Counted from the stretch's first letter, positions 1 to 8,988 are shown. The stretch: 64,000 nt of DNA from Mongoliibacter ruber (GCF_003003005.1 NZ_PVTR01000002.1:396831-460830); one strand, 5' to 3'. Numbers and translations are program-made. The notes: a model not told the origin generated them from the letters alone.

Positions 1-543
1 TGATTTCCAAGCGTCATTGAATAGCCCCTGTTCCATAGCGAGGGAATTTTGTTTGATGGTGGTTTCCATTTGAACTATCAATTCTTCTATCTCTTGAATG
101 GAGGCAGCTTCTTGAAAAAATTTGTCTTTCATTTCTTCCGGAAGGGTAAAAATACCTGCCCCAAAATAGATCAAAGCTTCTGCTGTTGATTTGACGGAGA
201 TTTCAGTTCTGCCTTTACCAAGAACACCCATCAGCATGGCATTGTCTTCTTTGTCCAGTAGGTATGCCATCACATACTCTTCTGAAGGGATGTAAGATTT
301 GGATGCTCCTGAGGAATTCACCTCATATTCAAATAATCCTGAAAGAACTTTAGAATCGTCGAAATTGACTGCAGTACCTTCAGGAAAAGTGATGTTGATA
401 GGAGAAGTTGGAAGTTTCTCTGAACCAGGATCGTCTATTGGGTCCTCAGTAACAGGTGGGATATCAGGTTCTTCAATGTCTTTGCATGAATTGACTGCCA
501 AAAAAAACACGATCAGTAGGAGCAGGGTAGATTTTAATTTCAT
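1..543 (-). CDS. Lipoprotein of unknown function, cut by the window edge
   Basis: An open minus-strand frame of 181 codons starts at ATG 541-543 and runs without a stop to base 1, so the C-terminus is missing. The N-terminus is a lipoprotein signal: a charged MKLK, a hydrophobic stretch and a lipobox ending in Cys20 (AVNSC). An acidic, proline-rich linker of about 25 residues follows (EEPDIPPVTEDP). The rest is a soluble domain I do not recognise. It lies 65 bp downstream of the CHAT protease gene on the same strand, so it may be the fourth gene of that operon and would then be an envelope partner. Function is unknown; the reading frame and lipoprotein status are well supported. Confidence 0.75.
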   Translation of the reverse strand, partial: MKLKSTLLLLIVFFLAVNSCKDIEEPDIPPVTEDPIDDPGSEKLPTSPINITFPEGTAVNFDDSKVLSGLFEYEVNSSGASKSYIPSEEYVMAYLLDKEDNAMLMGVLGKGRTEISVKSTAEALIYFGAGIFTLPEEMKDKFFQEAASIQEIEELIVQMETTIKQNSLAMEQGLFNDAWKS

Positions 544-608
544 GATGATAAAAGGTTAGAATTATACCCTATCATCGAAGATGTTTCAAAATGTCATCAT
601 AAAAAGTT

Positions 609-3600
609 TCAGAACTGGCTTCTTTTCTTTCTAAGAAGAAAAGTGAAGGATAACAAAAGAAATAATCCTAAAATCCAGTATATCCAATTGTGGTTTTTTC
701 TTAAGTCCGGAATAGGCCCCACATCGCCGATCAGAACCAATCCTGCCCAGTATTGGGGAGAAAGTGTTCTTCCTTTGGCTGTGGAAAGGTATTTCAACTT
801 TGCTTCTTTGAGAGCTTTGTCTTTTGCCATTCCCTCAGACAAAAACTCCAAAAAATAATCTGTGATCTCCATGCTCGATTTTTCATCCACTTTCCAAAGA
901 CTTGTCAAGAGGCTTTCAGAACCGGCATATTGGAAAGCATGAGAAAGGGACACCATTCCTTCTCCTGGCTGAAATACTGGTTTCCCAGTTTCGCATGCTG
1001 TCAACAAAGTCAGGTTCGACTGCAAGTCGATATTGTAAATTTGATAGGCATATAGAGCGTTATCTTCTTCAAAAGGATCATCATTTTTAGCAAAAATAAG
1101 TTTGGAAAAAACTGGACTTAAATTGTTTGATTCAGCATGTGTACCAATATGGATAATTTTGTTTTTGGCTGCTTTTTCACGGAATGTTTTTGTTGTTGAT
1201 TTATGGTAAGCAAAGATGTTTCCACCAAAGGTTTTAGCTGCTTTGCTGGCAACGTTGATAGTAAAAGGCTGAGGCAAAAGTGAAAGGTATACTTTGTCCA
1301 GACTCAAAGTATCGTTCACTGATTTGAGGTAATTTTCCTTCATATTATCTAAAAAACCGGGGGTAAAAGCCACATAATTGGCTCGTATTTCTTTTGAACT
1401 TTTGGTAAAGCCCAGCCAAGAGCTAAACTGGTAAGAGATGTCATGTTTGACAATTAAGCTATGTAACAGCAATTCCTCATAGGTTTTTATTTCCCTGTCT
1501 GTCAACAGGTCGAAACTCAGGTTAAACAGAATCCCGTCAGGAATTATCAATACGCTGGGTTCATTCAGGTTTTTTGCAAAAGGTTGCCAAAGTTGTTGAT
1601 ATAGTTGATGAGTAACGGCTCCTAAAGCTTTTTGATCATGCCAGAGGGATGAAAGTTTTTTGACCAATTCAGGATTGAAATTCAATGAATAAAGCTTCAT
1701 TTTTCCATTCTTGATTACGATGGCCTTGAGATCCTCCCCCACAAAAAGGTACCTGACAACCTGTTTTTCTATAGGAAAATCCAATTCTCCTTCATCAATA
1801 TCTCCATATCTAGTTTGGTAATATGCGGGATATTTGGATTTGAGCAATTTCAGGTGCTCTTCCCATTTTGAAGAAATTTCTATAAAATCTTCCATATCTC
1901 CCCCTTCTGCCAAGATGTAACCTAATTCATCCCTGATCATGGAACCTTCTTCTATAATGGATTCAGGAACGCCACTAAACCTAACCTGTCTTTGTTGGTT
2001 GAGTTGAGCTCGGATTTTGGAATACACACTTGACTCGTGAATAGCGATCAGTTGGCTTAGGTATCTTTGATCTCCGGTTTTTTCATACAGTTCTAACTCG
2101 ATTCTTTTGACAAAATTGATGATTTCCTGATTTTGGGAAAGTAAGACACCTAAATCCCCACTGTCTGAAAGCATTGCCTTCCGTTTCTCCAAAAGCTGAA
2201 GCGCAAAGCGTAATTCGCTTAGCATTGATTCCAAATAATTGACAGAAGGTTCCGTATTGGTTTGATAATCCGACTTCCATTTAAGCAAAAAGGCCATTGG
2301 TTTTTCATATTCTATTCTCACCGAATCGGTAAGATTGTTGACGGATTCCAAAAGAGTTTCAAGAATTGCCATACCCTCCTCTGCTGTTGACTTGGCTAAG
2401 GAATACTTTTCCAGATTATAGTAGACACGGCTTCTGTTGATTACCTGTTGAAAACCAGGGAGAGATTTGATACCATTGATTTTCATAGTGTAGTCATATC
2501 CTATTTTTGATAATTTTTGTGCTATCTCTGGTTCTCCATGAAGTGAGAAAAAATCAGCAGCATGGCCTAAAAAATCTAAATAGACCAGATCCAAAGACTG
2601 ATTATTGGTCTGCTGAAAGTATTGCATAGACGTATAATAATACTCCTTTGCAGAATCAATTTCTTTTTCACTTTCTGCGATCAAGGCAAGTGTGTAGTAA
2701 ATATCCGCTAGGCGCAATGGAAATTTTTCATCTGTTGCGTTAAGATCATCAATGGCACGGTACAGGTATTTTTTGGCTTCGCCATAATTCATCAAATAAT
2801 TGTGAACTTGGCCAATCAAAATTAGGCTTTCTGTGATTTCAGGATGTCCTGCTGCGAAATATTTCTCTTTCTCCTTTAGTGTATGCTCGTGGATGTGAAG
2901 TGCTTGAAGATAGTTACCCATACTTTTATAGGTGATTCCTAAGTTCATCGAACTGTAAAAAATGGAAAACATCGCACGGTCACGTTTGGGGTCATCAATT
3001 GCCTGCTCTACAAACGCTTTACTGTTTATAATAGATGACTTGACCATTTTTACACTTTCATCAAGCTTGCCTTTAACCTCATAGACAGCTGCTAGATTCC
3101 CTTCTATCATAGCCCTTCGGTATAATCTGTTGGTGGGGTTATTTTCCAACAGTTCCAAATAAGCTATACCTTTTTTCCAATAATATTCCGCAGAATCCCA
3201 AATAGAAGCGTACCAATAAGAAACACCCAAATCATTGAGGATATTGAATCTGCTTTCGGAACTGGTATTGGGATCGTTATCAAATCCCTCCAAGGCCTTG
3301 AGGGTATGAGCACGGGCAAGATCAAAATTGTCAAGTCGCGTAGCAAGAACGCCTAAATTTCGCTCAATTATCGCCCATTCAGATGGGGTATGGTCTGGGA
3401 TTTGAAAGGTGAAATTCAATGCCATACTATTGGCGTCATAAGCTAATTTAATCTTGCCAACAAACAGGTAATACCGATGTGATTCAAGATGAGCTTGTCT
3501 TAAAACTCTTGGATCCTGACTTTTCTCAGAAACAAAATCCAACCAATAAGTCATCTTTTCCATCCCATATTGCATGTCTTTTTGTTTGTTACCTATAAAT

Positions 3601-3809
3601 CCTGCAAAGGGAACAAAATAGCTAAGATTCAAATAATCACTATTGTTGATATAATGGTTTGTATGGGTATCAAACAATTTAACGGCCCTATCAAGATTTT
3701 CCTCGTTGACCGCTTTTTGGACTTCAGCCAATCGCTCGTCGATAGTTTGCCCAAAGATATACAAGGGCAAAAAAATTGAAACGAAACCAATTATGGCTGA
3801 TTTTTTCAC
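609..3809 (-). CDS. Periplasmic TPR-CHAT (caspase-like) protease, membrane anchored
   Basis: This 1066-residue protein has a signal peptide (about residues 1-21, ending YIFGQ), a long run of TPR-type helical repeats (about 60-450), a helical linker and a C-terminal CHAT domain (about 720-1030). The CHAT catalytic pair is visible: His891 in HIGTHA and Cys939 in LLTACETG. A single membrane helix (about 1040-1060) and a basic tail RKKRSQF close the protein. The topology therefore puts TPRs and protease in the periplasm, tethered by the C-terminus to the inner membrane. CHAT is a clan CD peptidase fold related to caspases and separase. The start ATG overlaps the stop of the upstream anti-sigma-like gene by 4 bp, so the two are translationally coupled. 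The substrate is unknown; the upstream anti-sigma-like protein is an attractive candidate. Confidence 0.88.
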   Translation of the reverse strand: MKKSAIIGFVSIFLPLYIFGQTIDERLAEVQKAVNEENLDRAVKLFDTHTNHYINNSDYLNLSYFVPFAGFIGNKQKDMQYGMEKMTYWLDFVSEKSQDPRVLRQAHLESHRYYLFVGKIKLAYDANSMALNFTFQIPDHTPSEWAIIERNLGVLATRLDNFDLARAHTLKALEGFDNDPNTSSESRFNILNDLGVSYWYASIWDSAEYYWKKGIAYLELLENNPTNRLYRRAMIEGNLAAVYEVKGKLDESVKMVKSSIINSKAFVEQAIDDPKRDRAMFSIFYSSMNLGITYKSMGNYLQALHIHEHTLKEKEKYFAAGHPEITESLILIGQVHNYLMNYGEAKKYLYRAIDDLNATDEKFPLRLADIYYTLALIAESEKEIDSAKEYYYTSMQYFQQTNNQSLDLVYLDFLGHAADFFSLHGEPEIAQKLSKIGYDYTMKINGIKSLPGFQQVINRSRVYYNLEKYSLAKSTAEEGMAILETLLESVNNLTDSVRIEYEKPMAFLLKWKSDYQTNTEPSVNYLESMLSELRFALQLLEKRKAMLSDSGDLGVLLSQNQEIINFVKRIELELYEKTGDQRYLSQLIAIHESSVYSKIRAQLNQQRQVRFSGVPESIIEEGSMIRDELGYILAEGGDMEDFIEISSKWEEHLKLLKSKYPAYYQTRYGDIDEGELDFPIEKQVVRYLFVGEDLKAIVIKNGKMKLYSLNFNPELVKKLSSLWHDQKALGAVTHQLYQQLWQPFAKNLNEPSVLIIPDGILFNLSFDLLTDREIKTYEELLLHSLIVKHDISYQFSSWLGFTKSSKEIRANYVAFTPGFLDNMKENYLKSVNDTLSLDKVYLSLLPQPFTINVASKAAKTFGGNIFAYHKSTTKTFREKAAKNKIIHIGTHAESNNLSPVFSKLIFAKNDDPFEEDNALYAYQIYNIDLQSNLTLLTACETGKPVFQPGEGMVSLSHAFQYAGSESLLTSLWKVDEKSSMEITDYFLEFLSEGMAKDKALKEAKLKYLSTAKGRTLSPQYWAGLVLIGDVGPIPDLRKNHNWIYWILGLFLLLSFTFLLRKKRSQF

Positions 3810-4546
3810 AATTTCTCCAGTTCTTTTAACAATTTGGCTGTTTGGGGATTTTGGCTTTGATTAAGCATATTTATTGCCTCATCTACTTTTCCTCCAAGTA
3901 GGTATGCTAAGGCTAAATACCATGTTGCATCTTCATAAAAGGCCGATTCTTCTTTGGAAACAAAAGAGTTCAAGTAGAAGATAGCTGGATCAGCCTTTTT
4001 GAGAGCTAAATTGGAAGCCCCCAGGAAATATTGAAGCGTATCATTTTCGGGGTTATTTTGAATCAATTTTTCCCACCTGACAATAGCCTCTTCATATTTT
4101 CCTGATTTGTAATCCACCATGGCTCTGTCAAATTCATAATTGGATGCTGAACTCATGGCCGTAATCAATCCTGGATCTTCCTGATAAAATTGGGCGAAGA
4201 GTCTCTCATGGCTAGGAGTTGGTGGGTAGATGGTCCATACAGCGGCTACGATACATAGGAAAATGGCAGCGGCAGCAGCCCAGGGCCAATAGTTGATGCT
4301 TCGGTTGGTTGTTATTCTTTGGGTTGGGGCTTCCATTTCCTTATGGAAAATTTCCAAGTCCTCTCGTAGTGCAGCTTCTTCGAGGCCTGAAATGATTGTT
4401 TTTACTTCAAGGTATTTTTTCCTCAGGTCATTATCACTTTCCATCTCCAATTCAAAAGCGTCACTTTCCTCTGCGCTTATATTGCCAAAGATGTATTGCT
4501 CAATTCTTTCAAACTCTTCTTGCGGTATATGATTAGGGTTTTTCAA
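3806..4546 (-). CDS. Transmembrane TPR protein, probable anti-sigma factor
   Basis: This protein has 246 residues. Residues 1-85 are cytoplasmic, charged and helical, with the FERIEQYIFGNISAEESDAF type of start seen in Bacteroidota anti-sigma-like partners. One membrane helix lies at about 87-108. The periplasmic part (about 120-240) carries TPR-like repeats around VDYKSGKYEEAIVRWEKLIQ and YLGASNLALKKADPAIFYL. It lies between an ECF sigma gene (4-bp overlap at 4543-4546) and the CHAT protease gene (4-bp overlap at 3806-3809). Gene order and topology suggest that it holds the sigma factor at the membrane and senses a periplasmic signal. The anti-sigma role is inferred; no ZAS-type HxxxCxxC zinc motif is present. 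The alternative is a TPR scaffold for the CHAT protein. Confidence 0.75.
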   Translation of the reverse strand: MKNPNHIPQEEFERIEQYIFGNISAEESDAFELEMESDNDLRKKYLEVKTIISGLEEAALREDLEIFHKEMEAPTQRITTNRSINYWPWAAAAAIFLCIVAAVWTIYPPTPSHERLFAQFYQEDPGLITAMSSASNYEFDRAMVDYKSGKYEEAIVRWEKLIQNNPENDTLQYFLGASNLALKKADPAIFYLNSFVSKEESAFYEDATWYLALAYLLGGKVDEAINMLNQSQNPQTAKLLKELEKL

Positions 4547-5115
4547 AGTTCTTTGCTGGTTTTAGATTTCCATTTTTCTTTAAGGGCTTGGATGCACCTG
4601 TATTTGTTGTTTCGCGCAGTAGCAGTGGTCCAATTGAAATAGGTCGCAATTTCTTCCATGCTTTGTTTTAGATAGTAATAGCGCTTCAAAACCTCTTTGC
4701 AGCTGTCTCCTAAGTTTTGAAACTCCTTCACAACCCAGTCATGATCATCTTCTTTTGAAAGAAAATCCTCATCAGGTAAATCTTCATAGTTTTCTAAATT
4801 CACCATATTGACTTTGCTTTTTGAGGACCTTAACCTATCCAACCATTTATTTTTTGCTATCTGATAGATGTAGCCATTGATGGCTGTCCTATTATCTGGT
4901 TTAAACTTATCCGACCTTACATTCTTCCAGACAACGACAAAAGCTTCTTGATAAATGTCCTTTGCGTCTTCTCGGTCTCCATTATTTGTCAGAATAAACT
5001 GCTCTATTTTTTTAAATTCTGATTGGTAGAATTGCCGGATTATCTCGGAATTATTGGATTTAATTCCTTTTATTATTTCTTCTTGGGAGAATTTTCTAAA
5101 AGTGTATTCCTGCAT
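4543..5115 (-). CDS. ECF-type RNA polymerase sigma factor
   Basis: This 190-residue sigma-70 family protein has region 2 (about 20-100, with DIYQEAFVVVWKN and a YIYQIAKNKWLDRLR stretch) and region 4 (about 130-182, with LKQSMEEIATYFNWTTATAR as the helix-turn-helix). It lacks regions 1 and 3, as ECF factors do. It is the first gene of an operon with the anti-sigma-like TPR protein and the CHAT protease. A Bacteroidota-type promoter sits 17 bp upstream (5132-5162), giving a very short leader. ECF factors usually activate their own operon, so self-activation is likely, but I see no direct proof. The region 4 linker is acidic (NYEDLPDEDFLSKEDDHD). Confidence 0.9.
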   Translation of the reverse strand: MQEYTFRKFSQEEIIKGIKSNNSEIIRQFYQSEFKKIEQFILTNNGDREDAKDIYQEAFVVVWKNVRSDKFKPDNRTAINGYIYQIAKNKWLDRLRSSKSKVNMVNLENYEDLPDEDFLSKEDDHDWVVKEFQNLGDSCKEVLKRYYYLKQSMEEIATYFNWTTATARNNKYRCIQALKEKWKSKTSKEL

Positions 5116-5566
5116 GATTTAGACGCTTACAGAAATATACAATTAAATGCTTTTTATCCCAAAATTTCTTTTGTTATAATTTTAATTCTTTACCCTGATC
5201 TAGAAGTATTTATGATTTCCAATCATCTAATTTTTTTCTTGATGTTTCTAATTACCCTTACATCGGATATATGTATCAAATGTCATCTAGAAAATCACCC
5301 TAATTTTCTTTCTTGGAGGATTTCCTGACAAACAGCTACTGTTTAAGAAAAAGCTGAAAATGATAATTGTCAGGAAAGAATTAATTCTGTCATGTCGGTT
5401 GTTTTTAAAAAGTGGCTTGCTGTTTTGACATCGTCAAATAGTGGACATGTCATCAAACTAAAGGTATTATTGATTTTGTTTGCCAGAGCGAGTTGTTTAT
5501 GTGCTGAAAGGAACATTTTTTTTTCTTACTGATCTAAAATCTTTATTATCATGGAAAATTTCATTT
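5116..5566. other. Intergenic region with nested palindromes before the fucosidase gene
   Basis: No gene is supported here. Apart from the promoter at 5132-5162, the stretch holds a 10-bp perfect inverted repeat TTTCCTGACA (5321-5330) / TGTCAGGAAA (5368-5377). Next to its left arm is a 15-bp palindrome AAACAGctaCTGTTT (5330-5344). A second palindrome, TTTGACatcGTCAAA, lies at 5424-5438. They sit 130-250 bp upstream of the fucosidase start and look more like operator or RNA-structure elements than coding DNA. No clear TAnnTTTG promoter for the fucosidase gene was found. Confidence 0.4.
5132..5162 (-). promoter_or_regulatory. Promoter of the sigma/anti-sigma/CHAT operon
   Basis: On the minus strand, TTG (5160-5162) is followed by 20 bases and then TATATTTC (5132-5139). 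This matches the Bacteroidota consensus TTG-N19-21-TAnnTTTG with one mismatch in the -7 box. A start of transcription near 5126 would leave a leader of only about 10 bases before the ATG at 5115. Confidence 0.55.
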
Positions 5567-7624
5567 ATGAAAAGATTATTCCTTCCTCTCTTGATTGTAT
5601 TGGCCTGTCAAGGTCCTGAAGTCGCGCCTCCCGATCCAGTTTATCCTATCCCCTCTGAGCGCCAACTGGCCTGGCATGAATTGGAGTATTATGGGTTTAT
5701 CCATTTCAATATGAATACTTTTTCAGATATGGAATGGGGTATGGGGGATGAAGATCCTGCTGATTTTTATCCTTCAGCTTTGGATGCCAGGCAATGGGCA
5801 AAAGTGGCCAGGGATGCTGGTATGAAAGGCCTGATCATCACTGCCAAACATCATGATGGCTTTTGTCTGTGGCCTTCGGCATATACAGAACATTCTGTTA
5901 AAAACTCCCCTTGGAGAGAAGGAGAGGGAGATTTGATTCGAGAACTGAGAGAAGCCTGTGATGAATATGGTTTGAAAATGGGTATTTACTATTCTCCATG
6001 GGATAGAAATCATGCTGATTATGGGAAACCCGAATATATTACCTACATGAGGAATCAACTGACCGAGTTGTTGACCAATTACGGGGAAATTTTCGAGGTG
6101 TGGTTTGATGGTGCAAATGGAGGAACAGGCTATTATGGAGGTGCGAATGAGGATAGAAAAGTTGATAAGAAGTCTTATTATGAGTGGGAAAACACCATTG
6201 CTTTAGTCAGAGAACTTCAGCCCAATGCAGTCATTTTCGGAGATGCAGGACCTGATGTGCGCTGGGTTGGCAATGAACATGGCTTTGCGTATGAAACCAC
6301 CTGGTCAAACCTTCTTAGGGATTCTGTCTATGCAGGAATGCCTGAATACGCCGACCAATATGCCAAAGGTCAGGAAGACGGTTCGCATTGGGTTCCGGCC
6401 GAAGCAGATGTGTCCATCAGGCCCGGTTGGTATTACCATGAATACGAAGACCATAAGGTTAAAACTTTGCCTCAGCTTTTGGATATTTATTATAAAAGCA
6501 TAGGCCAGAATGCTTCTCTTTTGATCAATTTTCCTGTAGATAGGAGAGGCCTGATCCATGAAAAAGATGTGGAACAGATCCTGAAGCTCAAGGAAAAAAT
6601 AGACGAAGATTTTGCTGAAGATCTAAGCAGCACAGCAAAAGTGCGAGCCAGTAATGAAAGAGGAAATGGATATGAAGCCAATAATGTACTCGATGGACGC
6701 AAGGAAAGCTACTGGGCCACTGAGGATGGTATGATCCAAAGTCATCTGGCATTTACATTTGATGATCCCACTTGGGTCAACAGGTTTGTAGTGCAAGAAT
6801 ACATAGCTCTTGGGCAAAGGATAAAAAAATTCAGCCTCGAAGCAAAAACCGAAAATGGTTGGGAACTCATTGCAGAAGGAACGACAATTGGTACCAAGAG
6901 AATTTTACGTTTTGATGATATTGAAGTAAGGCAGATCCGTTTGAATATTTTGGACGCCAAAGCTGAACCTCTTTTGTCGTCAATAGGGATATTTTACGCA
7001 CCAAAATTGGTGACAGAACCTATTTTAAGAAGAGAAAAATCAGGTATTCTCACTCTTGAAGTTCCAGAAAGCGGGATAGAAATTTTTTACACGGTTGACG
7101 GTTCTACTCCTGATACCCAATCTCCAGTGTATGAAAGTCCTTTGATGGTAGACCAGCCAGTTACCTTAAAAACTATCGCTGTGGATAGGGGAACTGGAAG
7201 AAAAAGTGAAGTAATGACTTATGCCTTGGATATTCCAAAGGCACAATGGAAAGTTTTGAGTTCTGATATTGGTGCCGAAAAAGCGATTGATGAAGATCCA
7301 CAGACTTTTTGGAAGAGTGACAGTAATGAATTGGTGATTGACTTTGGGGAAGAACATAAAATAAGTGGCTTTACTTATTGGCCACCTCAAAACAGGTATA
7401 TGACTGGCATAATATCCCAGTTCGTATTTCAGGGGAGCAATGATGGGGAAAACTGGCGTGATTTGGCGGAAGGGGAGTTTTCTAACATCCACAATAATCC
7501 CATTGAGCAACAGGTCAGGTTTTCCGAAGCGACAGTAAGGTATGTCAAGTTAAGAGCCAAACAGACTACTGATGACCAAAACGCTGCGTTTGGGGAGGTA
7601 GGAGTGATAACTTTTGAACAGTAA
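5567..7624 (+). CDS. Alpha-L-fucosidase (GH29) lipoprotein with F5/8C and CHB_HEX_C domains
   Basis: I start this gene at ATG 5567, giving 685 residues, because this M begins a clean lipoprotein signal (MKRLFLPLLIVLAC, Cys14); the open frame extends upstream without signal-like sequence. Residues about 20-340 are a GH29 catalytic barrel. HHDGFCLWPS and a VWFDGANGG motif are visible, and Asp181 in the latter is the expected nucleophile. Residues about 345-485 and 560-685 look like F5/8 type C (galactose-binding-like) modules. Between them is a CHB_HEX_C-like segment with IFYTVDGSTPD. The enzyme should remove terminal alpha-L-fucose from glycans at the cell surface or in the periplasm. It is not inside a recognisable SusCD polysaccharide-utilisation locus. 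Fucose linkage specificity cannot be read from the sequence. Confidence 0.9.
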   Translation: MKRLFLPLLIVLACQGPEVAPPDPVYPIPSERQLAWHELEYYGFIHFNMNTFSDMEWGMGDEDPADFYPSALDARQWAKVARDAGMKGLIITAKHHDGFCLWPSAYTEHSVKNSPWREGEGDLIRELREACDEYGLKMGIYYSPWDRNHADYGKPEYITYMRNQLTELLTNYGEIFEVWFDGANGGTGYYGGANEDRKVDKKSYYEWENTIALVRELQPNAVIFGDAGPDVRWVGNEHGFAYETTWSNLLRDSVYAGMPEYADQYAKGQEDGSHWVPAEADVSIRPGWYYHEYEDHKVKTLPQLLDIYYKSIGQNASLLINFPVDRRGLIHEKDVEQILKLKEKIDEDFAEDLSSTAKVRASNERGNGYEANNVLDGRKESYWATEDGMIQSHLAFTFDDPTWVNRFVVQEYIALGQRIKKFSLEAKTENGWELIAEGTTIGTKRILRFDDIEVRQIRLNILDAKAEPLLSSIGIFYAPKLVTEPILRREKSGILTLEVPESGIEIFYTVDGSTPDTQSPVYESPLMVDQPVTLKTIAVDRGTGRKSEVMTYALDIPKAQWKVLSSDIGAEKAIDEDPQTFWKSDSNELVIDFGEEHKISGFTYWPPQNRYMTGIISQFVFQGSNDGENWRDLAEGEFSNIHNNPIEQQVRFSEATVRYVKLRAKQTTDDQNAAFGEVGVITFEQ

Positions 7625-7647
7625 CTTACAACCAAACCCCTATAAAC

Positions 7648-8112
7648 ATTTCACCACTGTTTAAAAAATTGAATTTTAAGGACCATCCACATATCATTGT
7701 GCTCTATAGTCCGGAATCATTTCAGGAAGAGTTGGAAAAAATGAAGGCAGAAACTGCCATTTTGCATGAGATCCAAGGTTTGGATAAAGCCCATTTTGTC
7801 ATCGTATTTGTGAAAACGATGGATGAGATTGAAAAATCAATAGCTGAAATATATCCAAAACTTGAGGGTGATGGTGTGCTTTGGTATTGTTATCCTAAAG
7901 CTTCTTCCAAGAAATATACCTGTGAATTCAACCGGGATACAGGTTGGGGGGCCTTAGGCAAGTACAACCTTGAAGGTGTCAGGCAAGTGGCTATAGATGA
8001 AGACTGGAGTGCATTAAGATTTAGGAAAGTGGAATATATCAAGACGTTAAAAAGAAGCAAGGATATGATTCTTTCTGAGGCGGGAAGCAAAAAGTCTGAT
8101 CCAGACAGGTAG
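7648..8112 (+). CDS. DUF3052-like small protein, start codon uncertain
   Basis: This small protein of about 147-154 residues has the pattern of DUF3052 proteins: a strand-helix start (HIIVLYSPESFQEELEKM), a VIVFVKTMDEIEKSI helix, GDGVLWYCYPKASSK and a terminal AIDEDWSALRFRKVEYI. The start is unclear. There is no ATG before 7741, which would remove the conserved-looking N-terminus. Reading back in frame gives ISPLFKKLNFKDH, so initiation at the ATT at 7648, or at CTG 7657 or TTG 7669, is possible; I use 7648 because it keeps the whole segment. The gene lies 23 bp after the fucosidase stop. Its function is unknown, and the family has no established biochemical role that I can name. Confidence 0.65.
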   Translation: MSPLFKKLNFKDHPHIIVLYSPESFQEELEKMKAETAILHEIQGLDKAHFVIVFVKTMDEIEKSIAEIYPKLEGDGVLWYCYPKASSKKYTCEFNRDTGWGALGKYNLEGVRQVAIDEDWSALRFRKVEYIKTLKRSKDMILSEAGSKKSDPDR

Positions 8113-8163
8113 GAAGTCAATAAAATTTGAGAATTCTGGAAGGATATTTCCAATTCCCATGTT

Positions 8164-8988
8164 TCAAATGATTTCATTTTTCTTTAGCTCACGCATGACA
8201 GCGCCTATCGCCTTGGATTTGACTTGGCGGTCGGGTTGACGACGGTTGTACGTATTGACCCAATAGGTAACGGAGATTTTAACATTGGTACCGACTACAT
8301 CACTGATGAAAGCCGTCGCTTTTCTTTTATCTTTCAAAACTCCTGGTACTTTTTCAATGGTTTGAAGGATAAGCTCGAGCGATTTATCCAAGTCTTTCTC
8401 TGAAGATACCTGAATGTCAAAAGTGTAAGCAAGAAATCCATCAATGGTGTAATTGATCAATGGAGACTTAATAATATTGGCATTTGGGATAAAGAGGTCT
8501 TTTCCATCTGATGTTTTCAGTTGGGTGTCCCTTAAATTGAGTACCAATACCCTTCCCCTGAGGTTGTTGATTTCTACAATATCTCCCACCCTAAATGGAC
8601 GTTTGAAGGCAAGCAATATACCTGCAAGGAAGTTTTCACCGATGTCTTTTAAGGCAAAACCAATCACAAAAGCTGTAATTCCTGCACCGGCAAGTATTCC
8701 TCCTACCACACCTGACAATCCCAGAAGACGGAAGATGATGGTAAATCCAAAAAGCATGATGATAATTCTGAGAATAGACCCGATAAAGTCAGCCAAGAGG
8801 GGATCATCGGTATTCTTTTTCACCCTTGAATTGGCCAGGTTTTTCAGCCAACGGGAAACAAAAAAGAAAATTAAAAAAATGAGGACGCCGAAAAAAATGG
8901 AAATAGCCAATTTTTCTATGCTTTCAATATCTCCTAAAACGATATTTTTGATGCGCTCCAAAGTAGACCTAAAATCCAAATCTTCCAT
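8164..8988 (-). CDS. Small-conductance mechanosensitive channel, MscS family
   Basis: The protein has 274 residues. Three membrane helices lie in the first 125 residues (about 20-45, 65-90 and 95-120). The last is the glycine/alanine-rich pore helix, with VGGILAGAGITAFVIGFALKD. The MscS beta domain follows (VGDIVEINNLRGRVLVLNLRDTQL) and then the alpha/beta C-terminal domain. MscS channels open under membrane tension and release solutes on osmotic downshift. The gene stands alone on the minus strand, convergent with the DUF3052-like gene. A second member of the family is encoded at 48085-48927; the two are clearly different in sequence, so this is not a recent duplication. Confidence 0.92.
   Translation of the reverse strand: MEDLDFRSTLERIKNIVLGDIESIEKLAISIFFGVLIFLIFFFVSRWLKNLANSRVKKNTDDPLLADFIGSILRIIIMLFGFTIIFRLLGLSGVVGGILAGAGITAFVIGFALKDIGENFLAGILLAFKRPFRVGDIVEINNLRGRVLVLNLRDTQLKTSDGKDLFIPNANIIKSPLINYTIDGFLAYTFDIQVSSEKDLDKSLELILQTIEKVPGVLKDKRKATAFISDVVGTNVKISVTYWVNTYNRRQPDRQVKSKAIGAVMRELKKNEII

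Noticed and set aside
5023-5328. 101-codon plus-strand frame across the sigma gene start
   Set aside because: It runs antisense to the sigma factor N-terminus and through its promoter; composition looks like random AT-rich sequence.
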